A stretch of DNA of 64,000 nucleotides from Streptomyces roseoverticillatus (GCF_000719265.1 NZ_JOFL01000003.1:186001-250000); one strand, 5' to 3'. Shown: positions 1 to 9,567, counted from the stretch's first letter. Translations and numbers: made by a program. Notes: generated from the sequence alone by a model not told the origin.

Positions 1-1
1 C

Positions 2-1117
2 GTCACCGCGATGGCGCTGCGGCGCGCCGGCATCGAAGCGACCGTCCACGAGGCGCATCCGACCGGCGCCGACCACCTCGGGGCGTTCCTCGTCCTCTTC
101 GCCAACGGCCTGGCCGCGCTGCGCGCCGTCGGCGCCGACGAGCCCGTCCTCGCCTGCTCCTTCGCCGCGGACACCGTGGAGTTCCTCGGCCCCACCGGCG
201 CGCGGCTCGGCGCGCGGCCCCTCACCGGCGCGGGCGACGACGGCCTGAGCCCGCGCACCCTGCAGCGCGCGGCCCTCTACCGGGCGCTGCGCGACGAGGC
301 CGTCCGCCGGGGCGTCCGCGTCGCGTACGGCAAGCGGCTCGTGGACGCCACGACCGGTCCGGACGGCGTCGTGGCGTACTTCGCGGACGGCACCCGCGCC
401 GAGGGCGACGTCCTCATCGGCGCCGACGGCATCCACTCCCGCACCCGCACCCTCCTCGACCCCGCGGCGCCCCCGCCCCGCCACACCGGCCAGCTCACGG
501 TCTGCGGCCGCACCCGGGACGCCGGCCACGCCGTCCCGGACCGCACGTACCGGATGGTCTACGGGCAGCGCGCCTTCTTCGGCTGCACGAGCGCGCCCGA
601 CGGCTCCACGTACTGGTTCGCCAACATTCCCGCGCCCGAGCAGCCCCGGCCGGCGCTCGCCGCGATCAGCCCCGCCGGCTGGCGGGAGCGCGTCCTCGCG
701 GCCTTCGCCGGCGACCACACGCCCGTGACCGAGCTCGTCGCCGCCACCGGCGACGCGGTCGTCGGCGTGAACGCCTACGACATTCCCACGCTCCCCGTCT
801 GGCACAGCGACCGCACCGTCCTCGTGGGCGACGCCGTGCACGCCACCGCGCCCAACGCCGCGCAGGGCGCGTCGATGGCCATCGAGGACGGCGTCGTCCT
901 CGCGCGCTGCCTGCGCGACCTGCCCGGCCCGGCGGAGGCCTTCGCCGCGTACGAGCGGCTGCGGCGCGAGCGGGTGGAGCGGGTGGTGGCGCTCAGCGCC
1001 GCGATGGCGGGGCGCGTCGCGGCCCCGCCGGAACAGCCGCGGACCCCCGCGACGTCCGACGGCGCCGACGACTGGCTGACGTCGTACCGCGTCGAGTGGG
1101 ACGCACGCGTCAGCTGA
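2..1117 (+). CDS. FAD-dependent monooxygenase, 5' end outside window
   Basis: Flavoprotein hydroxylase of the p-hydroxybenzoate hydroxylase fold, which would use NAD(P)H and O2 on a small, probably aromatic, substrate. The reading frame is open to the left edge and the N-terminal GxGxxG dinucleotide-binding strand is missing; the first visible residues (VTAMALRRAGIEATVHE) match the part just after it, so only about 15-25 residues are lost. The second FAD motif (GADGIHS, about bp 421-441) and the third (VLVGDAVHATAPNAAQG, about bp 820-870) are intact. Family membership is clear; the substrate cannot be read from the sequence, and the upstream neighbour is not visible. Confidence 0.85.
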   Translation, partial: VTAMALRRAGIEATVHEAHPTGADHLGAFLVLFANGLAALRAVGADEPVLACSFAADTVEFLGPTGARLGARPLTGAGDDGLSPRTLQRAALYRALRDEAVRRGVRVAYGKRLVDATTGPDGVVAYFADGTRAEGDVLIGADGIHSRTRTLLDPAAPPPRHTGQLTVCGRTRDAGHAVPDRTYRMVYGQRAFFGCTSAPDGSTYWFANIPAPEQPRPALAAISPAGWRERVLAAFAGDHTPVTELVAATGDAVVGVNAYDIPTLPVWHSDRTVLVGDAVHATAPNAAQGASMAIEDGVVLARCLRDLPGPAEAFAAYERLRRERVERVVALSAAMAGRVAAPPEQPRTPATSDGADDWLTSYRVEWDARVS

Positions 1118-1340
1118 CCGCGCCCCGTGACGGCCGAGGCGGCTCCGGCACCGCCGGAACGCGCCGTAGTGGCCGATCGCCACCGCGGCGGAAGAATTAC
1201 GCCGCGCACAGGCCACGTCCGTCCCGCCGGCCGCGTTCGGCCGGTTCCGCCGGCTGACCGCGCCCCGTGCGCCGTCGCCGGTTGACGGCCGAGGCGGCTC
1301 CGGATTGCGCCGCCACGGCTGATCGCCGCCGCGGGGGGTA
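1113..1340. repeat. Imperfect tandem duplication in intergenic gap
   Basis: The 385 bp between the monooxygenase and the glycosylase contain no convincing gene but hold a diverged duplication. CTGACCGCGCCCCGTG occurs at 1114-1129 (including the monooxygenase stop codon) and again at 1254-1269; TGACGGCCGAGGCGGCTCCG occurs at 1128-1147 and 1283-1302. Each copy ends in a segment resembling CGATCGCCRCCGCGG. The first copy (about 1143-1200) also resembles the intergenic repeats near 31.0 and 36.95 kb. The remaining stretch to 1502 shows nothing recognisable apart from the ribosome binding region. Confidence 0.6.
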
Positions 1341-1502
1341 AGTGGTGCCGTCCCGGCCCGCCGGGGCCATCGGGCCGGGACGCGCCGGCCGTGCCGGTCC
1401 CGTCCTCCGGCTCGCCGCGGCGGCCCGGCCGCTCGTAGCGTGGCACACCCTTGCGCCACGCGTCCCGCTTGCCGGAGCCGGTCGCTGCGGCAGACTGGAG
1501 CC

Positions 1503-2369
1503 ATGCCCGAGCTGCCGGAGGTCGAGGCCCTCGCAGGGTTCCTCAGCGGGCACCTCGCCGGCCGTACGGTCGAGCGCGTGCTGCCCGTGGCCGTGAGCGT
1601 CCTCAAGACCTACGACCCGCCGCTCACGGCCCTGGAGGGCAGGGAGGTGACCGGCGTGCGCCGGTTCGGCAAGTTCCTCGACCTCGCCACCGGCGGCGAC
1701 GGCCCGCACCTCGTCGTCCACCTGGCCCGCGCCGGCTGGCTGCGCTGGCGGGACACCTTGCCGGAGGCACCCCCGCGGCCGGGCAAGGGCCCGCTCGCGC
1801 TGCGCGTGCGGCTCGCCGGGGGAGGCGGCTTCGACCTCACCGAGGCGGGCACGCAGAAGCGGCTGGCCGCCTACTGCGTGCACGACGTCGCGGAGGTGCC
1901 CGGCATCGCGCGGCTGGGCCCCGACCCCCTCTCCCCGGACTTCACCCTGGACGTCTTCGCCGCCCTGCTGCGCGACGAGCGGCGGCAGCTCAAGGGCGTC
2001 CTGCGCGATCAGGGCGTGATCGCGGGCATCGGCAACGCCTACTCGGACGAGATCCTGCACGCGGCCCGCATGTCCCCCTTCAAGCCGGCCGCGAACCTGA
2101 CGGAGGACGAGACGGCCGCCCTGTACGGGGCGTTGCGCACCGTGCTGCACGAGGCGGTGGAGCGGGCGCGGGGGCACGCCGCGGCCGAGCTGAAGGCGGA
2201 GAAGAAGAGCGGGCTGCGGGTGCACGGCCGCGCCGGGCAGCCGTGCCCCGTGTGCGGCGACACCATCCGCGAGGTGTCCTTCAGCGACTCCTCGCTGCAG
2301 TACTGCCCCACGTGCCAGACGGGCGGCAAGCCCCTCGCCGACCGCCGCCTGTCGCGCCTGCTGAAGTAG
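1503..2369 (+). CDS. Fpg/Nei-family DNA glycosylase
   Basis: Base-excision repair enzyme of the formamidopyrimidine-DNA glycosylase / endonuclease VIII family: removes oxidised bases and nicks the abasic strand. The 288-residue protein starts with MPELPEVEA, so after Met removal Pro becomes the catalytic nucleophile and Glu follows it. A conserved lysine is in RRFGKFLDL (about residue 57), the helix-two-turn-helix is at GVIAGIGNAYSDEIL, and a C-terminal zinc finger has CPVC...CPTC. The MPELPEVEA start is preferred over upstream in-frame codons because the catalytic Pro must be residue 2. It ends tail to tail with the permease gene. Whether it acts as Fpg or Nei cannot be decided here. Confidence 0.93.
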   Translation: MPELPEVEALAGFLSGHLAGRTVERVLPVAVSVLKTYDPPLTALEGREVTGVRRFGKFLDLATGGDGPHLVVHLARAGWLRWRDTLPEAPPRPGKGPLALRVRLAGGGGFDLTEAGTQKRLAAYCVHDVAEVPGIARLGPDPLSPDFTLDVFAALLRDERRQLKGVLRDQGVIAGIGNAYSDEILHAARMSPFKPAANLTEDETAALYGALRTVLHEAVERARGHAAAELKAEKKSGLRVHGRAGQPCPVCGDTIREVSFSDSSLQYCPTCQTGGKPLADRRLSRLLK

Positions 2370-2413
2370 CCGTTCCGCCGAACCCTCGCGGCGAGGACAC
2401 CACGACGCAACCG

Positions 2414-2444
2414 GACCGGCGGTGCCGGACCGCCCCGGCCGGTC
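2414..2444. terminator. Possible shared terminator hairpin
   Basis: GACCGGC (2414-2420) pairs with GCCGGTC (2438-2444) in the 73 bp gap between the convergent glycosylase and permease genes. There is no T-run, which is usual for Streptomyces terminators. Confidence 0.35.
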
Positions 2445-3885
2445 AATCCCGCGGAATACCCCTCGCATCCGCATGGGCCAGCTCCGAGTGCTTGTACGAG
2501 TACGCGAAGTACACCACCAGCCCCACCACGAACCACACCGCGAACCGCACCCACGTCTGCCACGCCAGATACGTGATCAGCCAGATCGACGCGGCGACCC
2601 CGATCCCGGGCACCACCGGCACCCACGGGCAGCGGAAGGAGCGCGGCAGGTCGGGCCGCCGGTAGCGCAGCACGATCACCGCCGTGCACACGACGGCGAA
2701 GGCCAGCAGGATGCCGATGTTGGTCAGCTCCGCCGCCTCGCCGATCGGGACGAGGCCCGCGATGGCCGCCGACGCCGCGCCCACGATCCAGGTCACGCGC
2801 GTCGGCACGTGCCGCGTCGGGTGGGTCTTGGCGAACCACTTCGGCAGCAGGCCGTCCCGGCTCATCGCGAACCAGACGCGGGTGACGCCGAGCATAAAGG
2901 TGAACATGACGGTGAGGATGCCGATGATCGCGCCCGCCGCGATGACGTCGGCGATCCCGCCGAGCCCGACCGACTTGAAGGCGGTGGAGAAGCCGCTGGC
3001 CTTGTCGATGTCCTTGTAGTTCTGCATGCCGGTCAGTACCAGGCAGGCCAGTACGTACAGCACCATCGAGATCGCGAGCGAGTACAGGATCGCCCGCGGC
3101 ATGTGGCGCTGCGCGTCCTTGGACTCCTCGGCCGCCGTGGACATCGCGTCGTAGCCGAAGACCGCGAAGAACACCGTGGCCGCGCCCGTGAACGCGCCGC
3201 TGATACCGAAGGGGAAGAAGGGGGTGTAGTTGTCCGAGTTGATGTGGAAGAAGCCGACGCCGATCACCAGCAGCACCACGATGACCTTCAGGCCCACGAC
3301 CACGGTCTCGAAGCGGGCCGCGCTCTTGATGCCCATGTTGAGCAGCCAGGCGATCAGCAGGCACAGCAGCGCCGCGAACAGGTCCACCCGGTGCCCCGCG
3401 CCGGTGCCCGGCGCGCCGAGCATCCACGCCGGAAGGTGGGCGTTCGCCTCCCCGAGCAGGAAGTTGATGTACCCGGAGATGCCGATGGCCACCACCGCGA
3501 CGATCGCCGTGTACTCCAGCAGCAGGTCCCAGCCGATGAACCAGCCGCCGATCTCGCCGAGGACCGCGTAGCCGTAGGTGTACGCGGAACCGGCCCGCGG
3601 GATCATGCCGGCGAACTCCGCGTACGAGAAGGCCGCCGCCGCGCTCGCGACGCCCGCGATGAGGAAGGAGACGAGCACGGCGGGCCCGGCGACGCCGTTG
3701 GCGATGGTGCCCGCGAGGCTGAAGATGCCCGCGCCGATGATGCCGCCGACCCCGATCGCCGTGAGCTGCCAGAGCCCCAGGACCCGGGTCAGGTGCTCGC
3801 CGTGCGCCTCGGTCTCCTCCGCCTCCTCGATCGTCTCGATCGGTTTGCGGCGCAGAATGCCCTGTCCCGTCCGGAGCTCGGCCAT
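2443..3885 (-). CDS. Cationic amino acid permease (APC superfamily)
   Basis: Membrane transporter of 480 residues, similar to the cationic amino acid transporter (CAT/YfnA) branch of the APC superfamily. After a hydrophilic N-terminus rich in Glu come about a dozen hydrophobic segments. The first carries the family signature GVGGIIGAGIF, the substrate/cation loop of transmembrane helix 1. PRAGSAYTYGYAVLGE and FGYDAMSTAAEE are further family hallmarks. The ATG is preceded on the minus strand by GAGAGGG. It stands alone, with the GH92 gene behind it and the glycosylase converging on it. The exact amino acid transported cannot be inferred. Confidence 0.88.
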   Translation of the reverse strand: MAELRTGQGILRRKPIETIEEAEETEAHGEHLTRVLGLWQLTAIGVGGIIGAGIFSLAGTIANGVAGPAVLVSFLIAGVASAAAAFSYAEFAGMIPRAGSAYTYGYAVLGEIGGWFIGWDLLLEYTAIVAVVAIGISGYINFLLGEANAHLPAWMLGAPGTGAGHRVDLFAALLCLLIAWLLNMGIKSAARFETVVVGLKVIVVLLVIGVGFFHINSDNYTPFFPFGISGAFTGAATVFFAVFGYDAMSTAAEESKDAQRHMPRAILYSLAISMVLYVLACLVLTGMQNYKDIDKASGFSTAFKSVGLGGIADVIAAGAIIGILTVMFTFMLGVTRVWFAMSRDGLLPKWFAKTHPTRHVPTRVTWIVGAASAAIAGLVPIGEAAELTNIGILLAFAVVCTAVIVLRYRRPDLPRSFRCPWVPVVPGIGVAASIWLITYLAWQTWVRFAVWFVVGLVVYFAYSYKHSELAHADARGIPRD

Positions 3886-3984
3886 GTCATGCCCTCTCGT
3901 CGGCGCTGACGGCGGATCATCGCGGTCATCATGGACCGCGCGGGGCGGCGACGGAAGGCGCCGCCCCGCGCCGGCGGGCAGGGT

Positions 3985-6312
3985 TCAGCCGATGGCGGGT
4001 GCCGCGGCGGCGGCCCCGGTGCCCCAGTCCGAGGGGTCGGCGCCGACCGTGAAGCCGAGCCTTCCGCCCCCGGTGATCTGCCGTGACGTCAGATACGTCC
4101 GCTCGTAGCGCTCGCCGTCGAGCCGCACCGACTGCACGTAGCGGTCGCGGTCCGAGGTGCCCGGGGCGGTCACGGTGAACCGGCTGCCGTCGAGGTCGAC
4201 GTCCACGCGGTCGAACACCGGTGTGCTGAGCCCCCACACGTCCGCACCGGGCTGCACGGGGAACACCCCGATGGCGGAGAGCACCATCCACGCGGACATC
4301 GTGCCCAGGTCGTCGTTGCCGGTCATGCCGGTGGGCGCGTCGGTGAAGAGGGTGAGCGCGGCGTGCACGACGTCGGTCGTCTTCCACGGCTGCCCGGTCG
4401 ACAGGTACGTGTACGGGGCGATCAGGTCGGGCTCGTTCTGCGGGTTGTACTTGTCGGCGTTGTAGTAGTCGTACGGGCCGTGGACCCACACCTCGCGGGC
4501 CGTGCGCGCGGGGTCGCGGACCAGCCGGTCGTAGGCGAAGAAGGAGTCGAGCCGGGTGTTCGCCCGCTCCCTGCCGCCGATCAGGTCCACCATCCCCGGC
4601 AGGTCCTGCGGCACGAGCCACTGGTACTGCCACGCGGTGCCCTCGTGGAAGCAGATGCTCTTCGCCGGGTCGGCCGGGCCCGTGAACGCGCCGTCGGCGC
4701 CGCGGGCCCGGAAGAAGCCCGTCTCCGGGTCGTAGACGTTGCGGTAGTTCCGGGAGCGGGCGGCGTAGCGCTCGGCGTCCGCGCGGTGGCCGAGCGAGCG
4801 GGCCATCTTCGCGAGCATGCCGTCGGCCAGCGCGTACTCCAGGGTCGCCGATCCGCCCTGGTGCAGGTCGGAGTCGCCCGGCTTGTCCTTGGGCCGGGAG
4901 GGCGTGCAGGGCACGTAACCGTCCTTGATGTAGCGGTCGTTGCCGTCGCGGCCCACGTACGGGGAGTCCTTGGGCGGCACGCCGTCCGCGTTGCGCTTCA
5001 GCACCCGGTACGCCTCCTCCTCGTGTCCCTTCAGCAGCCCGTGCTGGTAGGCGTTGGTGAGGAAGGGCGTCACCGGGTCACCGGTCATGATGTTCGTCTC
5101 GACCGTGCCGTAGCCCCACTTGGGCAGCCAGCCGCCGTCCTCCTCCACCCGCAGCACCGACAGCGCCATGTCCCGCGACTCCTGCGGCGCGAGCAGCGCG
5201 AGCAGCTGCGCCTGGGTGCGGTAGGTGTCCCACAGCGACCAGTTCTGGTAGTAGGTGAAGCCGCGGGCGCGGTGGATCCGCTGGTCCCAGCCGGTGTAGC
5301 GGCCGTCGGCGTCGCTGCCGGTGTTGGGCGCGAGGAACGCGCGGTACAGCGAGGAGTAGAAGGTGCGGCGCAGCGCTTCGGGGCCGCCCTGGACGCGGAT
5401 GCCGCCCAGGCGGTGCTCCCACGCGTCGCGCGCGGCGCGGGCGGTGCGGTCGAAGCCGTCGTCCTCCGCGCGCAGGTTGCCGGCGGCGCCGGCCGCGTCG
5501 ACGTAGCTGATGGCCGTGGTGGCCTCCACGGTGCGGTCGCGGGTGGTGTCGAAGCGCACCCAGGCGCCGTTGCGGCCGGTCGACGTGGACGTGCGGGTGC
5601 CCTGGGTGACCTGGTCGCCGTTCCAGGTGCCGAAGGCGGTGAAGGGCCGGTCGAAGCGCGTGATCGTGTACACCGTGTACGGGCGGGTGTCCTGGCAGAA
5701 GCCGCGGCCGGTGATGGCGGAGCGGACGGTCCGGGAGTCGAGGACCTCGGCGGTCGTGGTGACCGTGCGGTGCAGCGACTGCCCGGTGTTGAGCAGGACG
5801 TTGGCCTTGTCGGTGGCGGGGAAGGTGTAGCGCTGGTGGCCGGTGCGGCTGCCCGCGGTGAGCTCGGCGGTGATCCCGCCGTAGGAGGAGAGGCCGACCC
5901 GGTAGTAGCCGGGGCGGGCGGTCTCGTCGCGGTGGCTGAACTCGGCGGCGTAGCGGGCGTTGTCGGTGCGGGTCACGTCACCGGTGGTGGGCAGGACGGG
6001 CAGGTCGCCGCCGATGCGGCAGCCCACGCCGGAGAGGTGCACGGTGCTGAAGCCGCGGATGTGGTTGTGCTTGTAGTCGTAGCCCGTGCTGTGGCCGGTG
6101 TCGGGGGAGAGCTGCACCATGCCGAACGGCACGGCGGCGCCGGGGAAGGTGTTCCCTTCGTTCTGGGTGCCGATGAAGGGGTTCACCAGGCCGGTGAGCC
6201 CGCCGGCCGCCGCGGCCGGCTCCGGGGCGGTGAGCGAGGTCCCGCCCAGTACCGCCGCGAGTGCGAGTGCGGCCGCGCAGGTGCGCGAGCGCAGGTGTCC
6301 GGTCCATCTCAT
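3985..6312 (-). CDS. Secreted GH92 alpha-1,2-mannosidase
   Basis: Secreted exo-mannosidase of glycoside hydrolase family 92, a calcium-dependent inverting enzyme family acting on mannose-containing glycans. The 775-residue protein begins MRWTGHLRSRTC followed by an Ala/Leu-rich signal peptide ending near EPAAAAGG. The mature N-terminus has the family hallmark NPFIGT...TFPGAAVPFGMVQLS, and the C-terminal half has GNDDLGTMSAW. The reading frame is open much further upstream, but the ATG at 6312 has GAGGGG eight bases before it and directly precedes the signal peptide, so it is chosen. It is a single-gene unit with a candidate LacI-type operator about 35 bp upstream. Confidence 0.92.
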   Translation of the reverse strand: MRWTGHLRSRTCAAALALAAVLGGTSLTAPEPAAAAGGLTGLVNPFIGTQNEGNTFPGAAVPFGMVQLSPDTGHSTGYDYKHNHIRGFSTVHLSGVGCRIGGDLPVLPTTGDVTRTDNARYAAEFSHRDETARPGYYRVGLSSYGGITAELTAGSRTGHQRYTFPATDKANVLLNTGQSLHRTVTTTAEVLDSRTVRSAITGRGFCQDTRPYTVYTITRFDRPFTAFGTWNGDQVTQGTRTSTSTGRNGAWVRFDTTRDRTVEATTAISYVDAAGAAGNLRAEDDGFDRTARAARDAWEHRLGGIRVQGGPEALRRTFYSSLYRAFLAPNTGSDADGRYTGWDQRIHRARGFTYYQNWSLWDTYRTQAQLLALLAPQESRDMALSVLRVEEDGGWLPKWGYGTVETNIMTGDPVTPFLTNAYQHGLLKGHEEEAYRVLKRNADGVPPKDSPYVGRDGNDRYIKDGYVPCTPSRPKDKPGDSDLHQGGSATLEYALADGMLAKMARSLGHRADAERYAARSRNYRNVYDPETGFFRARGADGAFTGPADPAKSICFHEGTAWQYQWLVPQDLPGMVDLIGGRERANTRLDSFFAYDRLVRDPARTAREVWVHGPYDYYNADKYNPQNEPDLIAPYTYLSTGQPWKTTDVVHAALTLFTDAPTGMTGNDDLGTMSAWMVLSAIGVFPVQPGADVWGLSTPVFDRVDVDLDGSRFTVTAPGTSDRDRYVQSVRLDGERYERTYLTSRQITGGGRLGFTVGADPSDWGTGAAAAAPAIG

Positions 6313-6346
6313 CGTCCACGCCCCTCGGGTGACGCCACGTAGGATG

Positions 6347-6362
6347 CCGACATCGTTGTCAG
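6347..6362. promoter_or_regulatory. Candidate LacI-type operator upstream of GH92 gene
   Basis: On the minus strand the sequence reads TGACAACGATGTCG, close to the inverted repeat TGACAACGTTGTCA typical of operators bound by LacI-family sugar regulators in actinobacteria. It lies 35-50 bp upstream of the mannosidase ATG, where repression of a glycan-induced gene would be expected. Only one site was seen, and it is an imperfect palindrome. Confidence 0.4.
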
Positions 6363-6614
6363 CGCCGAGGGTAGCGAGTGGTTGACGTGCTGTCATGATG
6401 CCCCGCGCGGCATGTGTGGCGACGGGCGCCTCCGGCGGCTCGCGCGTCGGCCGTGCGCCCCGAGGACACTCCCGCCACCGCCGCCGGGCGCGTGATCCTC
6501 GCCGGGCCCCGTGCGCGCGGGCGGCGCCCGGCCTCCTCCGCGGCCTCCGCCCGGACAAGCCCCCGCGGGCTGCACCGCCGTACGGGCGGCCCGGGTGCGT
6601 TCCGTCACCGTCCC

Positions 6615-6642
6615 TTGACGGCTCACGTGTTACGTATAACGA
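6615..6642 (+). promoter_or_regulatory. Candidate promoter for MFS gene
   Basis: TTGACG (6615-6620) and TAACGA (6637-6642) are separated by 16 bp, a plausible vegetative -35/-10 pair about 85 bp before the MFS start. The rest of the 414 bp divergent gap (6313-6726) shows no gene. Confidence 0.35.
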
Positions 6643-6726
6643 TCGTCGGGTGACCCCATCCACGAGCGCGTCAGCACCGACCAGGGCCCTGCGGCCGGAG
6701 GATTCGGCTCACGGGGAGGTCTCCCC

Positions 6727-7938
6727 GTGAGCTATGCGGATCTGCTGCGCGGCCCCCATGTAATGCGGCTGCTCCTGGGCACGCTCGTCGGGCGGCTGCC
6801 GAGCGCGATGGCCGCCGTCGCGGTCCCGCTGGCCCTGCGTCAGGCGGGCGCGTCGTACGGCTTCGTGGGCGTGGCCGTCGGGGCGTTCGCGGTCGCCTCC
6901 GCCGTGGGCGGGCCGCTGCTGGGCCGGCTCGTGGACCGGGTGGGGCAGCCGCGCGTCCTGCTGCCGACGGCCCTCGTGGCGGCCGTGGGCTTCGCCGTCG
7001 TCGCCGTCGCGCCCGGCAGCACCGCGGCCGTCCTGGGCGGGGTCGTGCTCGCCGGCGCGGCCACTCCCCCGCTGGAGCCGTGCCTGCGGGCCCTGTGGCC
7101 GGACATCGTCGCGCCCGGGAAGCTGGAGTCGGCGTACGCGCTGGACTCCGCGTCCCAGGAGCTGGTCTTCGTCGGCGGGCCGCTGGTGGTGGCCGGCGGC
7201 GTGGCGGTCGCCTCGCCCGCGGCGGCGCTGTGGGCGGGCGCGTTCCTGGGCGTCGCCGGGGTGCTCGTCGTCGCCACCGCCCCGCCCGCCCGGGCCTGGA
7301 AGGCGCCCGCCCGGCCCGCCGGCTGGCTGGGGCCGCTGCGCAACCGCGGCTTCGTCGTCCTGATTACGGGCCTCACGGGCGTGGGTGTCGCCATCGGCAC
7401 GCTCAACGTCCTCGTCGTCTCCTACGCGGAGGGGCACCGGCTGCCCGGCGGCGCCCCGACGCTGCTCGCCCTCAACGCGCTCGGCGCGCTCACCGGCGGG
7501 CTGGCCTACGGGGCCGTGCGGCGCTGGCGGGTGGCGCCGCCGCGCCGGACGCTGCTGATGATGCTCGGTCTGACGGCGGGGTACGGGCTGCTGTGCCTGC
7601 TGCCGGCCCCGCCGTACATGGCCTGCCTGATGCTCTTCACCGGGCTGTTCCTCGCGCCCGTGCTCACCGTCGTGTTCGTGCTGGTGGGCGAGCTCGCGCC
7701 GGCGGGCACCGTCACCGAGGCGTTCGCGTGGCTGGTGACGCTCATGACCGCGGGCGTGGCGCTGGGGTCGGCCGTCACCGGCACGGTCCTGGAGGAGGCG
7801 GGGGCCACGTGGGCCGCGGCGTGCGGGGTCCTGGGGCTCGCCGTCGGGACGCTGGTGATCCTCGCGGGGCAGGCGCAACTGGTGCCGGGGGCGGCGCGGA
7901 AGGATGCCGGGGAGGCGCCCGCCCGCACCGCCGCCTGA
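6727..7938 (+). CDS. MFS transporter
   Basis: Integral membrane protein of 403 residues with about twelve hydrophobic segments and the major facilitator layout. The GRLVDRVGQPRVL loop between helices 2 and 3 matches the MFS signature. The start is a GTG with GGGGAGG eight to nine bases upstream. The Streptomyces relatives I recall are annotated as drug or sugar-efflux-like MFS proteins, but no substrate can be named. It is divergent from the mannosidase and convergent with the cobalt transporter, so probably monocistronic. Confidence 0.88.
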   Translation: MSYADLLRGPHVMRLLLGTLVGRLPSAMAAVAVPLALRQAGASYGFVGVAVGAFAVASAVGGPLLGRLVDRVGQPRVLLPTALVAAVGFAVVAVAPGSTAAVLGGVVLAGAATPPLEPCLRALWPDIVAPGKLESAYALDSASQELVFVGGPLVVAGGVAVASPAAALWAGAFLGVAGVLVVATAPPARAWKAPARPAGWLGPLRNRGFVVLITGLTGVGVAIGTLNVLVVSYAEGHRLPGGAPTLLALNALGALTGGLAYGAVRRWRVAPPRRTLLMMLGLTAGYGLLCLLPAPPYMACLMLFTGLFLAPVLTVVFVLVGELAPAGTVTEAFAWLVTLMTAGVALGSAVTGTVLEEAGATWAAACGVLGLAVGTLVILAGQAQLVPGAARKDAGEAPARTAA

Positions 7939-7957
7939 CCGCGGGCCGGCGCGCGGG

Positions 7958-9070
7958 TCAGCTCTCGGCCGGAGCCGCAGTGCGGGCGGCCCAGCGCTGT
8001 TCGACCTTGCCGAAGCGCCAGTAGCCGAGGGCGGCCGCCCACACCACCACGAACAGGCCGACGATCACGAAGCCGACGTTGTCGAGGTTCAGGCCGGCGA
8101 TCCAGCCGGTCACCGCGTCGTCCAGGCCCAGCTTCTCGTGCAGGACGCCGACGAGTTCGATGGTGCCGATGAGGAAGGCGACGGCGATGGACAGCCCGGT
8201 GATGGTGAGGTTGTAGTAGACCTTGCGGACCGGGTTGGAGAACGCCCACTGGTAGGCAAAGTTCATGAACGTGCCGTCGAGAGTGTCGAAGAGGCTCATG
8301 CCCGCGGCGAACAGCAGCGGCAGGCACAGGATCGCGTACCAGGGCACGCCCGCGGCGGCGCCGCTGCCCGCCATCACCATCAGCGTGACCTCGGTGGCCG
8401 TGTCGAAGCCGAGGCCGAAGAGGAAGCCCAGCGGGTACATCTGCCCCGGGCGGGTGATCGAGCGGGTGAAGCGGCCGAGGATGCGGTTCATGAAGCCGCG
8501 CGAGTCCAGGTGCTGCTCCAGCTCGGCCTCGTCGTAGCGGCCCTCGCGCATCGCGCGGAAGATCCGCAGGATGCCGGCGAGGGCAACGAGGTTGAGTGCG
8601 GCGATGAGGTAGAGGAAGCCGCCGGAGGCGGTCGTGCCGACGATGCCGAGCGTCTGGTGGGTGGTGGACTCCTCGTCCATCAGCGTGCCGGCCAGCTGCG
8701 TGCCGCCGGCCACCAGCAGGGTCAGCAGCACGACGACGCTGGAGTGGCCGAGGGCGAACCAGAAGCCGACGGACACCGGGCGCTTGCCGTCGGCCATCAG
8801 CTTGCGGGTGGTGTTGTCGATGGCGGCGATGTGGTCGGCGTCGAAGGCGTGCCGCATGCCGAGGGTGTAGGCGGTGATGCCGAGGCCGACGCCGTAGACC
8901 TTGGAGCCGACGGTGTAGTGGTTGGGGACGACGAGCAGGTAGAGCACGCCGAACGCGACGACGTGCAGGGCGGCGATGACGGCCAGCAGGCCGGCGGTCC
9001 GCACGGTGTCCTGGCGGCGCCAGCGGAAGGCGGGCACGGCGCCGCCGGGAGAATCGGTGGGTCGGGACAT
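7958..9070 (-). CDS. NiCoT-family cobalt/nickel transporter
   Basis: Inner-membrane permease that takes up Co2+ or Ni2+ (HoxN/NixA/NicO-type). The 370-residue protein has eight or so hydrophobic segments. RHAFDADHIAAIDN is the HX4DH metal-binding signature of helix II, and GHSSVV and LGFDTATEV are the other conserved family motifs. The ATG at 9070 (MSRPTDSPGG) is the start nearest to the membrane core. A long cobalamin riboswitch sits immediately upstream, so expression should fall when B12 is plentiful; this points to cobalt as the main substrate. It is one of two riboswitch-controlled cobalt uptake systems in the window, the other being cbtBA. Confidence 0.92.
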   Translation of the reverse strand: MSRPTDSPGGAVPAFRWRRQDTVRTAGLLAVIAALHVVAFGVLYLLVVPNHYTVGSKVYGVGLGITAYTLGMRHAFDADHIAAIDNTTRKLMADGKRPVSVGFWFALGHSSVVVLLTLLVAGGTQLAGTLMDEESTTHQTLGIVGTTASGGFLYLIAALNLVALAGILRIFRAMREGRYDEAELEQHLDSRGFMNRILGRFTRSITRPGQMYPLGFLFGLGFDTATEVTLMVMAGSGAAAGVPWYAILCLPLLFAAGMSLFDTLDGTFMNFAYQWAFSNPVRKVYYNLTITGLSIAVAFLIGTIELVGVLHEKLGLDDAVTGWIAGLNLDNVGFVIVGLFVVVWAAALGYWRFGKVEQRWAARTAAPAES

Positions 9071-9109
9071 GGGGTTGAACGCTCCAGCACCTCGTGGACC
9101 ATTTGCGAG

Positions 9110-9312
9110 ATGCCGTGGCCGGTCTCCTGGCTTACGGGTCCGTTCGCGCCCGTCCCCGCCTTCCCGGCAGCCGGCTGCGGCCAGTGGCTCCGCGCGCCCG
9201 TGGGGCGGCGCGCGGAATGGGACGGTCACTCCCCGATCACAGTGGCGAGGGCCGCTCCGGACTGGGACCTCGACGGTCCGTCACCGGTCTTCCCGAACAC
9301 CACGGCCGGGTC
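9110..9312 (-). promoter_or_regulatory. Cobalamin riboswitch (long form) before NiCoT gene
   Basis: Read on the minus strand, the region contains the B12-box core CTCGCCACTGTGA, then a large G/C hairpin with a second GCCACTGG, then GGGAAGGCGGG and the 3' signature GTAAGCCAGGAGACCGGCC. These are the ordered conserved blocks of the adenosylcobalamin riboswitch, including the peripheral stem that the two other riboswitches of the window lack. It ends about 40 nt before the NiCoT start, so the switch may act on translation initiation. Confidence 0.92.
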
Positions 9313-9567
9313 ACTTTAACGCCCGGGGGACGCGGATGCGAAGACATCGCAGCTGCGATGGATTTGCAGGGGCCCGCACCGGGCGGCCTTGGCCGGCCCG
9401 GGATCACCGCCGCCCCTGAGCTCTGCACGGCACCGCCGGGCTCCGGCGTTTCGGCTTGGCGCCGTTGCGGCGGAAGCACGGGTTGCGGCCCGGCGGCCGA
9501 AGCGAGCGGCCCGGGTGCGCGGAGCCCGCTCCCGTTCAGGCCAGGGGCCGCCGCGGGCCGGGCCCGG

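Noticed and set aside
4363..6342. A 659-codon plus-strand open frame opposite the GH92 mannosidase.
   Set aside because: Low-complexity Val/Arg/Gly/Ala composition without domains; the opposite strand encodes a full GH92 enzyme.
6313..6663. 117-codon N-terminal extension of the GH92 mannosidase.
   Set aside because: It is Arg/Gly-rich, lacks protein character and would bury the signal peptide; a good ribosome site precedes the ATG at 6312.
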